Positions 18,355-27,841 are shown, counted from the first letter of the stretch. The stretch is 64,000 bases of DNA from CAYLXP01 sp964387425 (GCA_964387425.1 CAYLXP010000005.1:4117-68116), one strand, 5' to 3'. Notes: generated from the letters alone by a model not told the origin. Program-made: numbers and translations.

Positions 18355-21300
18355 ATGCAGTGGATCATTAAGAAGATTTTCGGAACGAAGAACCAGCGCG
18401 ACATCAAGAAGATGCAGCCGCAGGTGGATCGCATCAACCAGCTGGAAGTCGAGTACCAGGCGCTTTCGGAGGAGCAGCTCAAAGCCAAGACGGACGAATT
18501 CCGTGCCCGCCTGAAGAACGGCGAAACCGTTGACGACATCATGTGTGAGGCATTCGCGACGGTGAAGAACGCTTGTCGCCGCCTGATGGGAACAACGGTT
18601 GAGGTCTGCGGACACGAACTGACCTGGGAGATGGTGCCGTTCGATGTGCAGTTGATCGGTGGAATTGCGCTGCACCAGGGCAACATTGCCGAGATGCAGA
18701 CGGGCGAGGGCAAGACCCTGGTTGCCACGATGCCGCTTTATCTCAATGCCCTGACCGGCAAGAACGTGCATCTCGTTACGACCAATGACTACCTGGCCCG
18801 CCGTGATGCGCAGTGGATGGGGCACGTCTACACCTACCTCGGGCTGACCGTCGGCTGCATTCAGAACCAGATGCCACCGGCCGAACGACGGGTGGAGTAC
18901 TCCAAGGACATTACCTACGGCATGAACAGCGAGTTCGGGTTCGACTACCTGCGCGACAACGGCATGGCGTATCGCCCCGAAGACCAGGTCCAGAACGAGT
19001 ATCACTTCGCGATTATCGACGAAGTGGACAACATCCTGATTGACGAAGCACGGACGCCGCTGATCATTTCCGGTCCCGCGCCGACCTCCTCGCACCAGTA
19101 CTATGAACTGAAGCCGAAGGTGGAGCGGCTTGTGCGTCTGCAGCACGAGCTCTGCAACAAGATGGTGAGCACCTGCCAGAAGCATCTCAAGGCCGATGAG
19201 ACCGAGTCTGCCCAACTCCTGATGTACCAGGTCGGGCATGGCATGCCGAAGCACAAGCAGTTCATGCACATGATGGAAGAGCCGTCCATTCGCAAACTGC
19301 GCGAGCAGATCGAAAACCAGATGCTGACGGACGTGCGCAAAGAGGAAGCGCGGGAATTGCGTGAGGAGCTCTATTTCAACATCGACGAGCGTGGACGCGA
19401 CGCCAGCCTTACTGAAAAGGGATGTGCTGCACTGAACCCGAGCGATCCGGATATGTACGAATTGCCGGACATGGTCTCGGCCATGGCTGAGCTGGATGGT
19501 GAGGAGTTGAGCGAGGAGGAGCGGGCCCGCAAACGCCAGGAGCTCCAGGAGGTGTTTGCCGATCGCAGCGAGCGAATCCACAACGTGGACCAGCTTATTC
19601 GCGCCTACTGCCTCTATGAGAAGGACGTCGAGTACGTTGTCCAGGGCAACCAGGTGATGATCGTAGACGAATTCACCGGGCGGCTCATGCCGGGGCGGCG
19701 CTGGAGCGACGGTCTGCACCAGGCGGTGGAGGCCAAGGAAGGCGTCAAGATTGAGCGTGAGACGCAGACCCTGGCCACGATTACGATTCAGAACTACTTC
19801 CGCATGTACGACAAGCTGGCGGGAATGACTGGTACGGCCGAAACCGAAGCCGACGAGTTCCACCAGATCTACGGACTGGACGTGGTTGTGATTCCGACGA
19901 ACCGTCCGATTCGCCGCATGGACGGAAACGACGTCATCTACAAGACGCAACGCGAAAAATACAAAGCGTTGATTGATGATATCACCGAGCGCCACCGCCG
20001 TGGGCAGCCGATCCTCGTTGGTACGGTCACGGTGGATACCTCCGAGTTGATTAGCCGCATGCTGCGGCGTGCGAACATTCCGCATAGCGTGTTGAACGCG
20101 AAGAACCATGAGCGTGAGGCCGAGATTGTGACGCGTGCCGGGCAGCCCGGGGCGGTAACCATTGCTACGAACATGGCGGGTCGCGGTACGGACATCAAAT
20201 TGGGCCCGGGTGTGGTTGGTGTGCCGCGCGATGTCATCATGTCGCAGGCAGCGCTTTCCAGTAAGTACGAGGATTCGACGCTTGGAGCGTACCTCGAAGA
20301 GCACCCATGCGGATTGCACGTGGTGGGGTCCGAACGCCACGAGGCTCGCCGGATTGACCGGCAGCTGCGCGGTCGGTGCGCCCGCCAGGGAGATCCGGGC
20401 TCATCGAGGTTCTATATTTCACTCGAAGACGACCTGATGCGCCTGTTCGGGTCGGACCGTATCGCCAACATCATGAGCCGCCTCGGTCTGGAGGAGGGGC
20501 AGGAGCTCGAGCATAGCTGGCTCAACCGCTCGATCGAAACGGCCCAGCGCCGCGTGGAACAGCAGAACTTCTCCATCCGTAAGCGCACGCTCGAGTACGA
20601 CGATGTCATGAACAAGCAGCGCGAGGTCATATATGGTTTCCGCGGCGACGTTGTCCGCTCCGATGCCGTTCGCGAGATCATTCTGGATATCATGAATGAC
20701 ATGGTCTACGGGACGACCGAGACCATGCTCGAAGACATCTCCGACGCCACGCTCAAAGATTACGTCGAGTGGGTGCAGATGACGTTCCCCATCCCGCTGC
20801 GTGCCGAGGAACTTAAGCGCATGGGGAATGCCGAGGAGATCGCCGAGGAGGTGTTCAAGCGAGTACAGCATGCCTATGAGCTGAAGGTTTCGATGGAGAA
20901 TCCCGAGGCCGTGCCGGTCATGGAGCGCCAGATTGTGCTGCAGGCAATTGACAGCCACTGGCAGGAGTACCTGCGCGCGATGGACGGTCTGCGACAGGGC
21001 GTGGGACTGCGGGCCTACGGCCAGCGTGATCCGCTGGTTGAGTACAAGCGCGAAGCCTACACGATGTTTGACCACCTCATGGGAGACATCAAAACCGACA
21101 TCATGAACTCGGTCTTCCGCTCGACGACATCGGTTGACGATTTCCAGATGTTCCTGGATGCCTTGCCGCAGACGTTGATCCACGACGAAGTTTCAATGCT
21201 TGGGGCGGGCGGCGCACCGCCACCGCAACAGCCGCAGCAGCAGGCCGCGCCGCGCGGACTGCCGCCGGAGCTGGCAGGTGGTATCCTTCCGGGAGCCATG

Positions 21301-21408
21301 CCGGCGGGCGACGTGGCGGTGGCGTCCCGCGTGGATGCCAAGGTCGGTCGCAACGATCCGTGTCCCTGCGGCAGTGGCAAGAAGTACAAGAAGTGCTGCG
21401 GCAGTTAG
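18355..21408 (+). CDS. secA: Protein translocase ATPase SecA
   Basis: The 1017-residue motor drives preproteins through SecYEG. Walker A is MQTGEGKTLVA, the DEAD-type box is AIIDEVDNILIDEARTPLIISG, and the second nucleotide-binding domain has TNMAGRGTDIKLGPGV and the arginine-finger region QLRGRCARQGDPGSSRFYISLEDDLMRLFG. The C-terminus ends in the zinc-binding SEC-C motif (NDPCPCGSGKKYKKCC). Length exceeds E. coli SecA, with extra sequence after IISGPAPTS, as in many PVC and Bacteroidota SecA proteins. The leader of ~100 bases has a GGAG before the ATG. Confidence 0.98.
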   Translation: MQWIIKKIFGTKNQRDIKKMQPQVDRINQLEVEYQALSEEQLKAKTDEFRARLKNGETVDDIMCEAFATVKNACRRLMGTTVEVCGHELTWEMVPFDVQLIGGIALHQGNIAEMQTGEGKTLVATMPLYLNALTGKNVHLVTTNDYLARRDAQWMGHVYTYLGLTVGCIQNQMPPAERRVEYSKDITYGMNSEFGFDYLRDNGMAYRPEDQVQNEYHFAIIDEVDNILIDEARTPLIISGPAPTSSHQYYELKPKVERLVRLQHELCNKMVSTCQKHLKADETESAQLLMYQVGHGMPKHKQFMHMMEEPSIRKLREQIENQMLTDVRKEEARELREELYFNIDERGRDASLTEKGCAALNPSDPDMYELPDMVSAMAELDGEELSEEERARKRQELQEVFADRSERIHNVDQLIRAYCLYEKDVEYVVQGNQVMIVDEFTGRLMPGRRWSDGLHQAVEAKEGVKIERETQTLATITIQNYFRMYDKLAGMTGTAETEADEFHQIYGLDVVVIPTNRPIRRMDGNDVIYKTQREKYKALIDDITERHRRGQPILVGTVTVDTSELISRMLRRANIPHSVLNAKNHEREAEIVTRAGQPGAVTIATNMAGRGTDIKLGPGVVGVPRDVIMSQAALSSKYEDSTLGAYLEEHPCGLHVVGSERHEARRIDRQLRGRCARQGDPGSSRFYISLEDDLMRLFGSDRIANIMSRLGLEEGQELEHSWLNRSIETAQRRVEQQNFSIRKRTLEYDDVMNKQREVIYGFRGDVVRSDAVREIILDIMNDMVYGTTETMLEDISDATLKDYVEWVQMTFPIPLRAEELKRMGNAEEIAEEVFKRVQHAYELKVSMENPEAVPVMERQIVLQAIDSHWQEYLRAMDGLRQGVGLRAYGQRDPLVEYKREAYTMFDHLMGDIKTDIMNSVFRSTTSVDDFQMFLDALPQTLIHDEVSMLGAGGAPPPQQPQQQAAPRGLPPELAGGILPGAMPAGDVAVASRVDAKVGRNDPCPCGSGKKYKKCCGS

Positions 21409-21466
21409 TCATTGGTCACTGGTCATTGGCTCGCTTCGCTCGCGTCATTGGTCATCGATCATTAGT
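21409..21466. repeat. TCATTGGTCA-type simple repeat
   Basis: TCATTGGTCACTGGTCATTGG and a further TCATTGGTCAT flank a GCTCGCTTCGCTCGC palindrome. A related TGGTCATTTATCATTGGCCAT occurs after the ferredoxin stop at about 16584-16604. It is a small intergenic repeat with no coding content. Confidence 0.5.
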
Positions 21467-21489
21467 TGAGCAGGTGTTAGGGGAATGAG

Positions 21490-23148
21490 ATGCGGCGTTT
21501 CGGTGCAGTGTTCTCACGTGCAACGGTCTTCCGTCTTCTCGCCGTTCTGATTTCCAGTTTCTTGCTGGCCTGCTCGTTTCCGCTGCCACCGGGATTGGCG
21601 TCCATGGAGGGCGCGTCCGCGGCCTGGTTGGCACTCATTCCACTCATTATCGTGGTGCGTAGCTCGCGTCCCAAGGCGGCCTTCTGGTGGGGATGGCTGT
21701 GCGGGATGCTCTTCTGGCTGGTGTCCGCGGCGTGGATACTTGAGTTGCGGCATACGTGGGGGTTCCTGCCGGTTGTGATCCTGGCGTGGGTGGCGCTGGC
21801 TGCGTATTGCGCTCTCTACATGGGGTTGTTCTCCTCTCTGCTGGCGGGCCTGTGGCCCGGTGGCCGTCGCCGGCTTGCCCTCGTGTTGGTGACGCCCGTT
21901 CTCTGGGTGGGGTGTGAATACCTGCGGGCAGTACTCTTCACCGGATTTCCCTGGAATCTGCTTGGGGCCAGCCAATACCGCAACATCGCAGCCATGCAGG
22001 TCGCGACATGGGGTGGGGCATACGCCGTGTCCGGGCTGATTGTTCTGCTCAATGCGGCGCTGGCGCTGACGGCCCTGCGCATCGTCAGTGAGATCCGCCA
22101 CCGCGAATCGCGTCGGCGCATCCACTACGAGCTGATGCTGGGGCTGCTTGCTATCGCGCTCTGCTGGTCGTGGGGTGTACGCACCGTGCGGCGCGGGGTT
22201 CCGGGTGGCGAAACCGAAGTGTCTGTTCGCATGGCCGCCGTGCAGCCGAACATCCCCCAGGTGCAGAAATGGTCTGAGGTGCACCGGCAGGATGCCTATC
22301 TCGCCCTCAAGGAGCAGACGGAGCTGGCGGTGATGAGTCGTCCGGCGCTGGTGATCTGGCCGGAGACGGCGATCCCCGACTTGCTGCAGATCGATCCGCT
22401 GGCACAGCACGTTGTGTCCTCCCTGGTCACGAACGGATCCCAGTTGCTTGTGGGGTCGATGGACTATGAGCAGCCGGACGTTGACGTGCTCTACTACAAC
22501 GCGAGTTTCCTGGTGGATGAGACAAGCAGTATCGTGGGTGCTTATCGTAAGCGGCATCTTGTCCCGTTCGGCGAGTATGTTCCGTTTGAGAACCAGGTTG
22601 CCCTGATCAAGCGCCTTGCACCGCTGGGATTCAGTTGTGTGCCGGGCGAGCCGGTTGGGCCAATGGAGTTGCGTGTGGAACACGAGGGACGTGAAACGAC
22701 GGCGCCCCTTGGTGTTTTGATCTGCTTCGAAGATGTATTCCCGTACCTGGCCCGGAACGATGTGCGGGCGGGGGCACGCTTCCTCGTGAACCAGACCAAC
22801 GATGCGTGGTTTGGCCCCTCGGCGGCGTCGCGCCAGCACATGGCCAATGCTGTATTTCGGGCCGTTGAGAACCGGGTTCCGCTGGTACGTTGTGCCAACA
22901 CGGGGGTGACCTGCTTCATCGATCGGTTCGGCCGCATCGTCGAGCTGTTGGCGGGCGATGATGGGGATACGACCTTGAAGGGCTTCTCCGTGTCGGAGTT
23001 GCGCATTCCTCCGGCTGACATGCCGCTAACGTCCTACACGCGATTTGGCGATTGGATGTTCGCGCGTCCTTGCGCTATGGTGGTGCTCGTTCTGCTTCTG
23101 ATACCGTGCATACGGAAGTGGGTTAAGAGGGAAGAAGACCATGATTGA
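21490..23148 (+). CDS. lnt: Apolipoprotein N-acyltransferase
   Basis: The 552-residue integral membrane enzyme adds the third acyl chain to lipoproteins. The N-terminal ~230 residues hold several membrane segments. The C-terminal nitrilase-like domain carries the catalytic triad Glu292 (VIWPETAIPD), Lys354 (YRKRHLVPFGEY) and Cys412 (GVLICFEDVFPYL). A last hydrophobic helix ends the protein. Its stop overlaps the prfB start by eight bases. It would mature lipoproteins such as the ABC binding protein in this window. Confidence 0.95.
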   Translation: MRRFGAVFSRATVFRLLAVLISSFLLACSFPLPPGLASMEGASAAWLALIPLIIVVRSSRPKAAFWWGWLCGMLFWLVSAAWILELRHTWGFLPVVILAWVALAAYCALYMGLFSSLLAGLWPGGRRRLALVLVTPVLWVGCEYLRAVLFTGFPWNLLGASQYRNIAAMQVATWGGAYAVSGLIVLLNAALALTALRIVSEIRHRESRRRIHYELMLGLLAIALCWSWGVRTVRRGVPGGETEVSVRMAAVQPNIPQVQKWSEVHRQDAYLALKEQTELAVMSRPALVIWPETAIPDLLQIDPLAQHVVSSLVTNGSQLLVGSMDYEQPDVDVLYYNASFLVDETSSIVGAYRKRHLVPFGEYVPFENQVALIKRLAPLGFSCVPGEPVGPMELRVEHEGRETTAPLGVLICFEDVFPYLARNDVRAGARFLVNQTNDAWFGPSAASRQHMANAVFRAVENRVPLVRCANTGVTCFIDRFGRIVELLAGDDGDTTLKGFSVSELRIPPADMPLTSYTRFGDWMFARPCAMVVLVLLLIPCIRKWVKREEDHD

Positions 23149-24269
23149 CGATATTAAGCTCCGTTTGGACAACTTGAACGCGCGCCTGGCCGAGATGCGG
23201 GGGTATCTTTGACATCGCGGCACGCGAGAAGATCGTAGCCGAGCTGGAGCAGAAGAGTAGTGCCGTCGATTTCTGGGATGACCCGAACAAGGCACGCGAG
23301 GTCATCGACAAAACGAACCAGCAGCGCGCGATTCTGAAGCCTTTCCAGGAGTTGGATTCCGTTCTCGAAGAGGCGGGGGTCATGCTGGAGCTGGCCGAAC
23401 TGGAGGAGGACGAGGCCCAGAGTGGCCAGGCCCTCAAGGACATCGATGAATCCCTTGTTGCTGCGGATTCCGCGTTCGATAAGCTCGAGATCCAGTCACT
23501 GCTGAGTGGGGAACTTGATGGATCAAGCGCCTATCTCACGCTGCATGCCGGGGCCGGGGGCACGGAGTCCTGCGACTGGGCGGATATGCTCTTTCGAATG
23601 TACAGCCGTTACTGCGAGGAACACGGATTGCAGTTCGACGTGCTCGAGTGTCAGCCGGGTGATGAGGCCGGAATCAAGCGGGCGTCGATCCAGGTGTCCG
23701 GGGCATATGCCTACGGTTACCTGAAGGCCGAACGGGGCGTCCACCGTCTCGTGCGCATCAGTCCGTTCGATTCCAACAAGCGCCGGCACACCTCTTTTGC
23801 GGCGGTTGATGTTGTGGCCGAAATCTCGGATGACATCGACGTGGAGATTGCCGAGAGTGACTTGCGCGTGGATACCTACCGGGCCAGTGGCGCGGGCGGG
23901 CAGCACGTGAACACGACGGATTCGGCGGTCCGCGTCACGCACCTGCCCACGGGCATTGTTGTGGCATGCCAGGCGGAACGTTCCCAGCACATGAACCGGG
24001 CCAAGGCCATGAAGATGTTGCGGGCCAAGGTCTACGAGATGATCCTTGACGAAAAACGCAAGGACATGGAGAAGTTCTATGGAACCAAGGGCGAGATTGC
24101 GTGGGGTAGCCAGATCCGCTCCTACGTGATGCAGCCCTACACGATGGTGAAGGATCACCGCTGTGGTGTTGAGACCTCGAATGTACAGAAGGTTCTGGAT
24201 GGCGACATCCAGATGTTCATTGAGGGATGGCTGAAGAAAAAGGCTGAAACGGGAAAGTCTGAAAGCTGA
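23141..24269 (+). CDS. prfB: Peptide chain release factor 2 (programmed +1 frameshift)
   Basis: Translation starts at ATG 23141 and reads 23 codons to CTT, where an in-frame TGA (23210-23212) is bypassed by a +1 shift to GAC at 23211. The full product is 375 residues. RF2 identity is shown by the SPF anticodon-like tripeptide (RISPFDSNKRRHTSF) and by GGQ in GAGGQHVNTTDSAVRVTH. RF2 reads UGA and UAA, so the shift is autoregulatory. The last residues (KAETGKSES) are encoded by a CTGAAA-type dispersed repeat. It overlaps lnt and precedes yicC. Confidence 0.97.
23197..23213 (+). promoter_or_regulatory. RF2 +1 frameshift site
   Basis: The site reads GCGGGGGTATCTTTGAC: an internal Shine-Dalgarno-like G-run, then TAT CTT TGA C. 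It matches the classical RF2 slippery site, with CGG in place of the common AGG in the stimulator. The reading frame is open on both sides only if the shift occurs. Confidence 0.97.
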
Positions 24270-24281
24270 AACTAGAAGCAT

Positions 24282-24350
24282 GACGGCGCTGTGCGCCGGC
24301 ACGGCTACGGCGGAGGTGGTCCCGACGTATGTCGGGAAGCTCGCCCTACC
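24282..24350. repeat. Double-hairpin intergenic repeat between prfB and yicC
   Basis: CGGCGC-TGT-GCGCCG and CCCGAC-GTAT-GTCGGG are two perfect stems joined by CGGCTACGGCGGAGGTGGT, ending in CGCCCTACC. The CCCTACC end recalls the GTAGGG ends of other repeats here. It could form a stable intercistronic RNA structure. Confidence 0.5.
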
Positions 24351-24374
24351 TGATTGGATAACGAGGGAGCTGAG

Positions 24375-25259
24375 ATGGCGATTCTGAGTATGACCGGATA
24401 TGGCCGGGGTGAAGCGGCCGCTGGCGGCGTGGAGGTCGTGGTTGAGCTGAGCTCCGTGAACCGGAAGCAGTTTGATTTGCGGTTGAATCTGCCGCGCACA
24501 CTGGCGGCGTTGGAGTCACAGATTTCCAAGCTCGTCAAAGCCTGTGTGTCACGCGGCTGCGTGACGGGTAGCGTGCGGGTATTGGTGACCGGTAAGGCCC
24601 GCAGTGGTGGGATCTTTGTCGACATGGATGCCGCTGCCGCCGGCATCAAGGCCCTGCGGGATGCGGCCGGGAAGCTCGGCTTGGAGGATGACCTGACCGC
24701 CGCGGCCCTGATGCGGCTGCCGGATGTCGTCTGCTTCGAGGACGCGGCCAAGGATTCACAGAAGGTCTGGCCGGTGTTAAAGCGCGCGCTGCAGGGCGCG
24801 CTCAAGCAGCTGGTCGAGATGCGGACCGTCGAGGGCGCAGCCCTGGAGAAGGATCTGACGAAACGCTTTGCCAAGCTGGAACGCCGCGTGGGGCAGATTG
24901 AACGCCTGGCCCCGAGCGTGCCGCGCCGCTATCGTCGCGCGTTGATCGCGCGCCTGGCCGATGCGAAACTCCCGGTCACGCTCAGCGAAGAGCAGCTCGC
25001 CAAAGAGATCGCGATGTTTGCGGATCGCTGCAGCATTTCAGAAGAGCTGGTGCGGCTGCAAAGCCATTTCGAGCAGGCCCGGCAAATCATGGCACGCAAG
25101 GAGCCGACGGGACGTGCTTTCGACTTTCTATGCCAGGAGTTCCTGCGGGAGATCAACACGGTTGGCTCCAAGGCCAACGATGCGCGGCTCTCCAGGCACG
25201 TAATCGCCTTTAAAACCGAGCTGGAATGCGTTCGGGAACAGGTTCAGAACATTGAGTAG
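24375..25259 (+). CDS. yicC: YicC family endoribonuclease
   Basis: The 294-residue protein starts MAILSMTGYGRGEAAAGG, the family signature, and ends with the conserved DUF1732-like C-terminus (GRAFDFLCQEFLREINTVGSKANDARLSRHVIAFKTELECVREQVQNIE in character). E. coli YicC is an RNA endonuclease acting on small RNAs. The ATG at 24375 follows GAGGGAG, so upstream in-frame starts are unlikely. The next gene, gmk, begins one base after its stop, the usual yicC-gmk order in many bacteria. Confidence 0.93.
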   Translation: MAILSMTGYGRGEAAAGGVEVVVELSSVNRKQFDLRLNLPRTLAALESQISKLVKACVSRGCVTGSVRVLVTGKARSGGIFVDMDAAAAGIKALRDAAGKLGLEDDLTAAALMRLPDVVCFEDAAKDSQKVWPVLKRALQGALKQLVEMRTVEGAALEKDLTKRFAKLERRVGQIERLAPSVPRRYRRALIARLADAKLPVTLSEEQLAKEIAMFADRCSISEELVRLQSHFEQARQIMARKEPTGRAFDFLCQEFLREINTVGSKANDARLSRHVIAFKTELECVREQVQNIE

Positions 25260-25260
25260 T

Positions 25261-25854
25261 ATGCAACGGCCCCTGTTAATCGTGGTATCGGCGCCCTCGG
25301 GTGCCGGGAAGAGTACACTATGTGACCGGCTTCTCGCCGAGTCTCCGGATGTTGTCTACTCCGTGTCCTGCACCACGCGGCCGCCGCGCGGCGAGGAGCA
25401 GGATGGCGTGGCCTACTACTTCTTGACGCCCGAGGTGTTTGAGCAGCGCGTACGGGAGGGCGCCTTCCTGGAGCACGCAACCGTCCATGACAATCGTTAC
25501 GGTACCCTGAAGGAGACCGTGCGTTCGGCTATGGCGGCCGGCAAGAGTGTTATGATGGACATCGACGTACAAGGTGCCGCGCAGGTGCGGGAGGCGCTGG
25601 CCGGACTTCCCGACGATGACGCGATGGTACAGGGCTTCGTGGACGTGTTCATAGAGCCGCCGTCGCTCGAGGTGTTGCGGCAGCGGCTTGAAGGACGCGG
25701 TGAAGATGCGCCCGAGGTGATTGAACGGCGTCTCAACAACGCGGCGCAGGAGATGGCGTGTGCCGATGCCTACCGGCACCGTGTGATCAACGACGACTTG
25801 GATACGGCGCTGGATGAACTGCGCGGTATCCTGGACCGGGAGGGTTCACGATGA
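25261..25854 (+). CDS. gmk: Guanylate kinase
   Basis: The 197-residue enzyme phosphorylates GMP to GDP. The P-loop is APSGAGKSTLCDRLL; SVSCTTRPPRGEEQDGVAYYF is the GMP-binding signature, followed by EHATVHDNRYGTL and MMDIDVQGAAQVR. A TTG three codons upstream overlaps the yicC stop, but the ATG at 25261 is the more likely start. It overlaps coaC by four bases. Confidence 0.96.
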   Translation: MQRPLLIVVSAPSGAGKSTLCDRLLAESPDVVYSVSCTTRPPRGEEQDGVAYYFLTPEVFEQRVREGAFLEHATVHDNRYGTLKETVRSAMAAGKSVMMDIDVQGAAQVREALAGLPDDDAMVQGFVDVFIEPPSLEVLRQRLEGRGEDAPEVIERRLNNAAQEMACADAYRHRVINDDLDTALDELRGILDREGSR

Positions 25855-26393
25855 ACGTACTGCTGGGTGTGACAGGATCGATTGCAGCCTACAAGGCTGC
25901 CGAGCTGGTTCGGCTGCTGCAGAAGCAGGGCTGCGAGGTACAGGTGGTGATGACGCGTGCGGCGGCCGAGTTTGTCACCGAACTCACGTTCCGTTCGCTT
26001 TCGCGATACCCGGTGCACATCGAGATGTTTCCGCATACCGAAGAGTGGCGGCCGGATCACATTTCCCTCGGTGAGTGGCCGGATGTTTTCGCGGTGGCGC
26101 CCTGCACGGCAAATGTAATTGCCAAGATGGCGCATGGGATTGCGGATGACCTGTTGTCCTGTACGGCGTTGGGCATGCAGGCGCCGGTCGTTGTGGCGCC
26201 GGCCATGAACGACCGCATGTGGGCCCACCCGGCGACCCAGGCGAACGTGGCGTTGCTCAAGGAACGTGGGGTCACGTTCGTTGACGTTGGTACCGGCGAC
26301 CTGGCCTGCGGCTACCAGGCTCAGGGGCGGCTGGCAGAGCTCGACGTCATCGTGGAGACCATCATGGCGACAGCAAAGGAGCGTGAGGCATGA
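25851..26393 (+). CDS. coaC: Phosphopantothenoylcysteine decarboxylase (flavoprotein, stand-alone)
   Basis: This 180-residue flavoprotein decarboxylates phosphopantothenoylcysteine to 4'-phosphopantetheine in CoA synthesis. It has the FMN site (GVTGSIAAYKAAELV), the catalytic histidine (His70 in RPDHISLGEW), the PAMN motif at 117-120 (APAMNDRMW) and Cys153 in the lid (GDLACGYQAQGR). Most bacteria have a fused CoaBC; here the protein stops at the end of the CoaC half, and no CoaB synthetase is in the window. It overlaps gmk and the next small gene by ATGA junctions. Confidence 0.9.
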   Translation: MNVLLGVTGSIAAYKAAELVRLLQKQGCEVQVVMTRAAAEFVTELTFRSLSRYPVHIEMFPHTEEWRPDHISLGEWPDVFAVAPCTANVIAKMAHGIADDLLSCTALGMQAPVVVAPAMNDRMWAHPATQANVALLKERGVTFVDVGTGDLACGYQAQGRLAELDVIVETIMATAKEREA

Positions 26394-26569
26394 GCAAGCG
26401 ATTTGTGACAGGACTGATTCTGATCGGCGTCGCCATCCTGATTCTTCTGCTCAATACGAACGGCAAAGTCACCATCAACTTCGTTCTTTTTGACATCGGT
26501 GTTCTGAAATCGATCGCGTTTCTCTTCTTCCTTGGCGTAGGCGTATTCATTGGTGCCCTGCTGCGATGA
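26390..26569 (+). CDS. Small LapA-like (DUF1049) membrane protein
   Basis: This 59-residue protein has two hydrophobic segments (FVTGLILIGVAILILLLN and KSIAFLFFLGVGVFIGALL) separated by NGKVTINFVLFDI, the pattern of LapA-domain proteins of the inner membrane. It overlaps both neighbours by ATGA junctions, so it is translated as part of the prfB-yicC-gmk-coaC run. LapA homologues help assemble lipopolysaccharide-control complexes in E. coli, but no specific role can be given here. Confidence 0.8.
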   Translation: MSKRFVTGLILIGVAILILLLNTNGKVTINFVLFDIGVLKSIAFLFFLGVGVFIGALLR

Positions 26570-26928
26570 AGACCGGGCAGCTCATGCTTGGTGACGAGGT
26601 CTTTGTCCCGAACCTGTTGATTGCGGACGGTATCTGGTCGCGCATGCGGGGTCTGTTGGGGCGGTCAGGGCTTCCGGATGGAACGGGTATGCTGCTCTCT
26701 CCCTGCAACTCCATTCACACCGTTGGGATGCGGTTTGCGCTGGATGTCATCTTCCTGGATCGGGACCGGCAGGTGGTTCGTGTGGTACAATCTGTGCGGC
26801 CGAATCGATTTGCGCTGGGCGGCCGGGGAGCCAAGTCTGCTGTTGAGCTGGCGGCCGGGGCAGTTGATCTGTCGCGGATTGAGGTTGGCGTATCTCTTTC
26901 GATGAAAGGAGCCACGAGCAATGAGTAG
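26566..26928 (+). CDS. DUF192 family protein
   Basis: The 120-residue protein contains the DUF192 core: MLGDEVFVPNLLIADGIWSRMRGLLGR at the start, then CNSIHTVGMRFALDVIFLD and VELAAGAVDL. Members are small beta-rich proteins of unknown function, often secreted; here no signal peptide is seen. It is coupled to the LapA-like gene upstream and overlaps the next gene by eight bases. Confidence 0.88.
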   Translation: MKTGQLMLGDEVFVPNLLIADGIWSRMRGLLGRSGLPDGTGMLLSPCNSIHTVGMRFALDVIFLDRDRQVVRVVQSVRPNRFALGGRGAKSAVELAAGAVDLSRIEVGVSLSMKGATSNE

Positions 26929-27841
26929 TGATCTGAAGTCGGCTGTGACCCGGCGTGATGTTCTAAAGGCTTCGGGGGCAGCGTGCCTTGCCGGAGTTGT
27001 CCCCGTCACCGTTTGGGCCGAGCCGTCTTCTGCGGCGAACACCATTGCCCGCATTGGCCTTGTGACGGACTGCCACTATGCGGCCGTTGAAGTGCGAGGC
27101 AATCGTTTCTATCGCCAGTCGCAGGCCAAGCTGCAGGAGTGTGTGGACGCGATGAACCGTGAGGGTGTTGACGCTCTTGTGGAACTAGGGGATTTCAAGG
27201 ACCAGGATAATCCGGTAGTCGAAACGAATACGCTCGAGTATCTCAGGACGATTGAAACCGCCTTCCGGCGTTTCCACGGCCCCTGCTTCCATGTCCTGGG
27301 CAACCACGACATGGATAGCATCTCGAAAGAGCAGTTCCAGTCGATTGCTGCAAACACGGGCATTCCTGCCGAAAAGACCTGGTACAGTTTCGATGTTGGG
27401 GGAGTGCATGGCGTCGTACTGGATGCCAACTTCTCCGACGACGGCACCGCTCACGATCACGGCCGCTTCAAGTGGACCGAAGCGTTCATTCCGCGCGATC
27501 AGCTCGTGTGGTTGCAGGCGGACCTCAAGGCGACGAAGCTACCGGTCGTGGTGTTCGTTCATCAGCGTCTGGATGGTGATGGCAACCACTACGTCAACAA
27601 CAGCCTACAGGTACGCAGCGTTCTGGAGCGTTCCGGCAGGGTTCTCGCGGTATTCCAGGGACACGACCATCCCGGCGGGCATAGCCACATCAACGGAATT
27701 CACTACTACACGCTGAAGGCCGTGGTCGACAACTCCGGCCCGGAGAACAGCGCCTACGCCATTGCCGAAGTGGCTGCTAACGGCGACATTGCCGTAACGG
27801 GGTACCGCAGAGCGGTGAGTATGCAGTTGGCTGAAGCATAG
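26921..27841 (+). CDS. Tat-exported metallophosphoesterase
   Basis: The 306-residue protein begins with a twin-arginine signal (VTRRDVLKASGAACLAGVVP, cleavage likely after VWAEP or SSAA). The mature part has calcineurin-like motifs: GLVTDCHY, ELGDFKDQDN, LGNHDMDS, VFVHQRLDG and FQGHDHPGGHS. It is therefore a folded, metal-loaded extracytoplasmic phosphodiesterase or phosphatase. GAAAGGAG precedes the ATG within the DUF192 gene. Similar proteins occur near sulfatases in PVC genomes, but the substrate is unknown. Confidence 0.88.
   Translation: MSSDLKSAVTRRDVLKASGAACLAGVVPVTVWAEPSSAANTIARIGLVTDCHYAAVEVRGNRFYRQSQAKLQECVDAMNREGVDALVELGDFKDQDNPVVETNTLEYLRTIETAFRRFHGPCFHVLGNHDMDSISKEQFQSIAANTGIPAEKTWYSFDVGGVHGVVLDANFSDDGTAHDHGRFKWTEAFIPRDQLVWLQADLKATKLPVVVFVHQRLDGDGNHYVNNSLQVRSVLERSGRVLAVFQGHDHPGGHSHINGIHYYTLKAVVDNSGPENSAYAIAEVAANGDIAVTGYRRAVSMQLAEA

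Noticed and set aside
18346..20340. 664-codon frame opposite secA
   Set aside because: Pure antisense reading of SecA; histidine- and valine-rich nonsense with no domain.
23141..23212. prfB as a pseudogene because of an in-frame TGA
   Set aside because: The TGA sits in the classical RF2 programmed frameshift context and the +1 frame is fully open and conserved.
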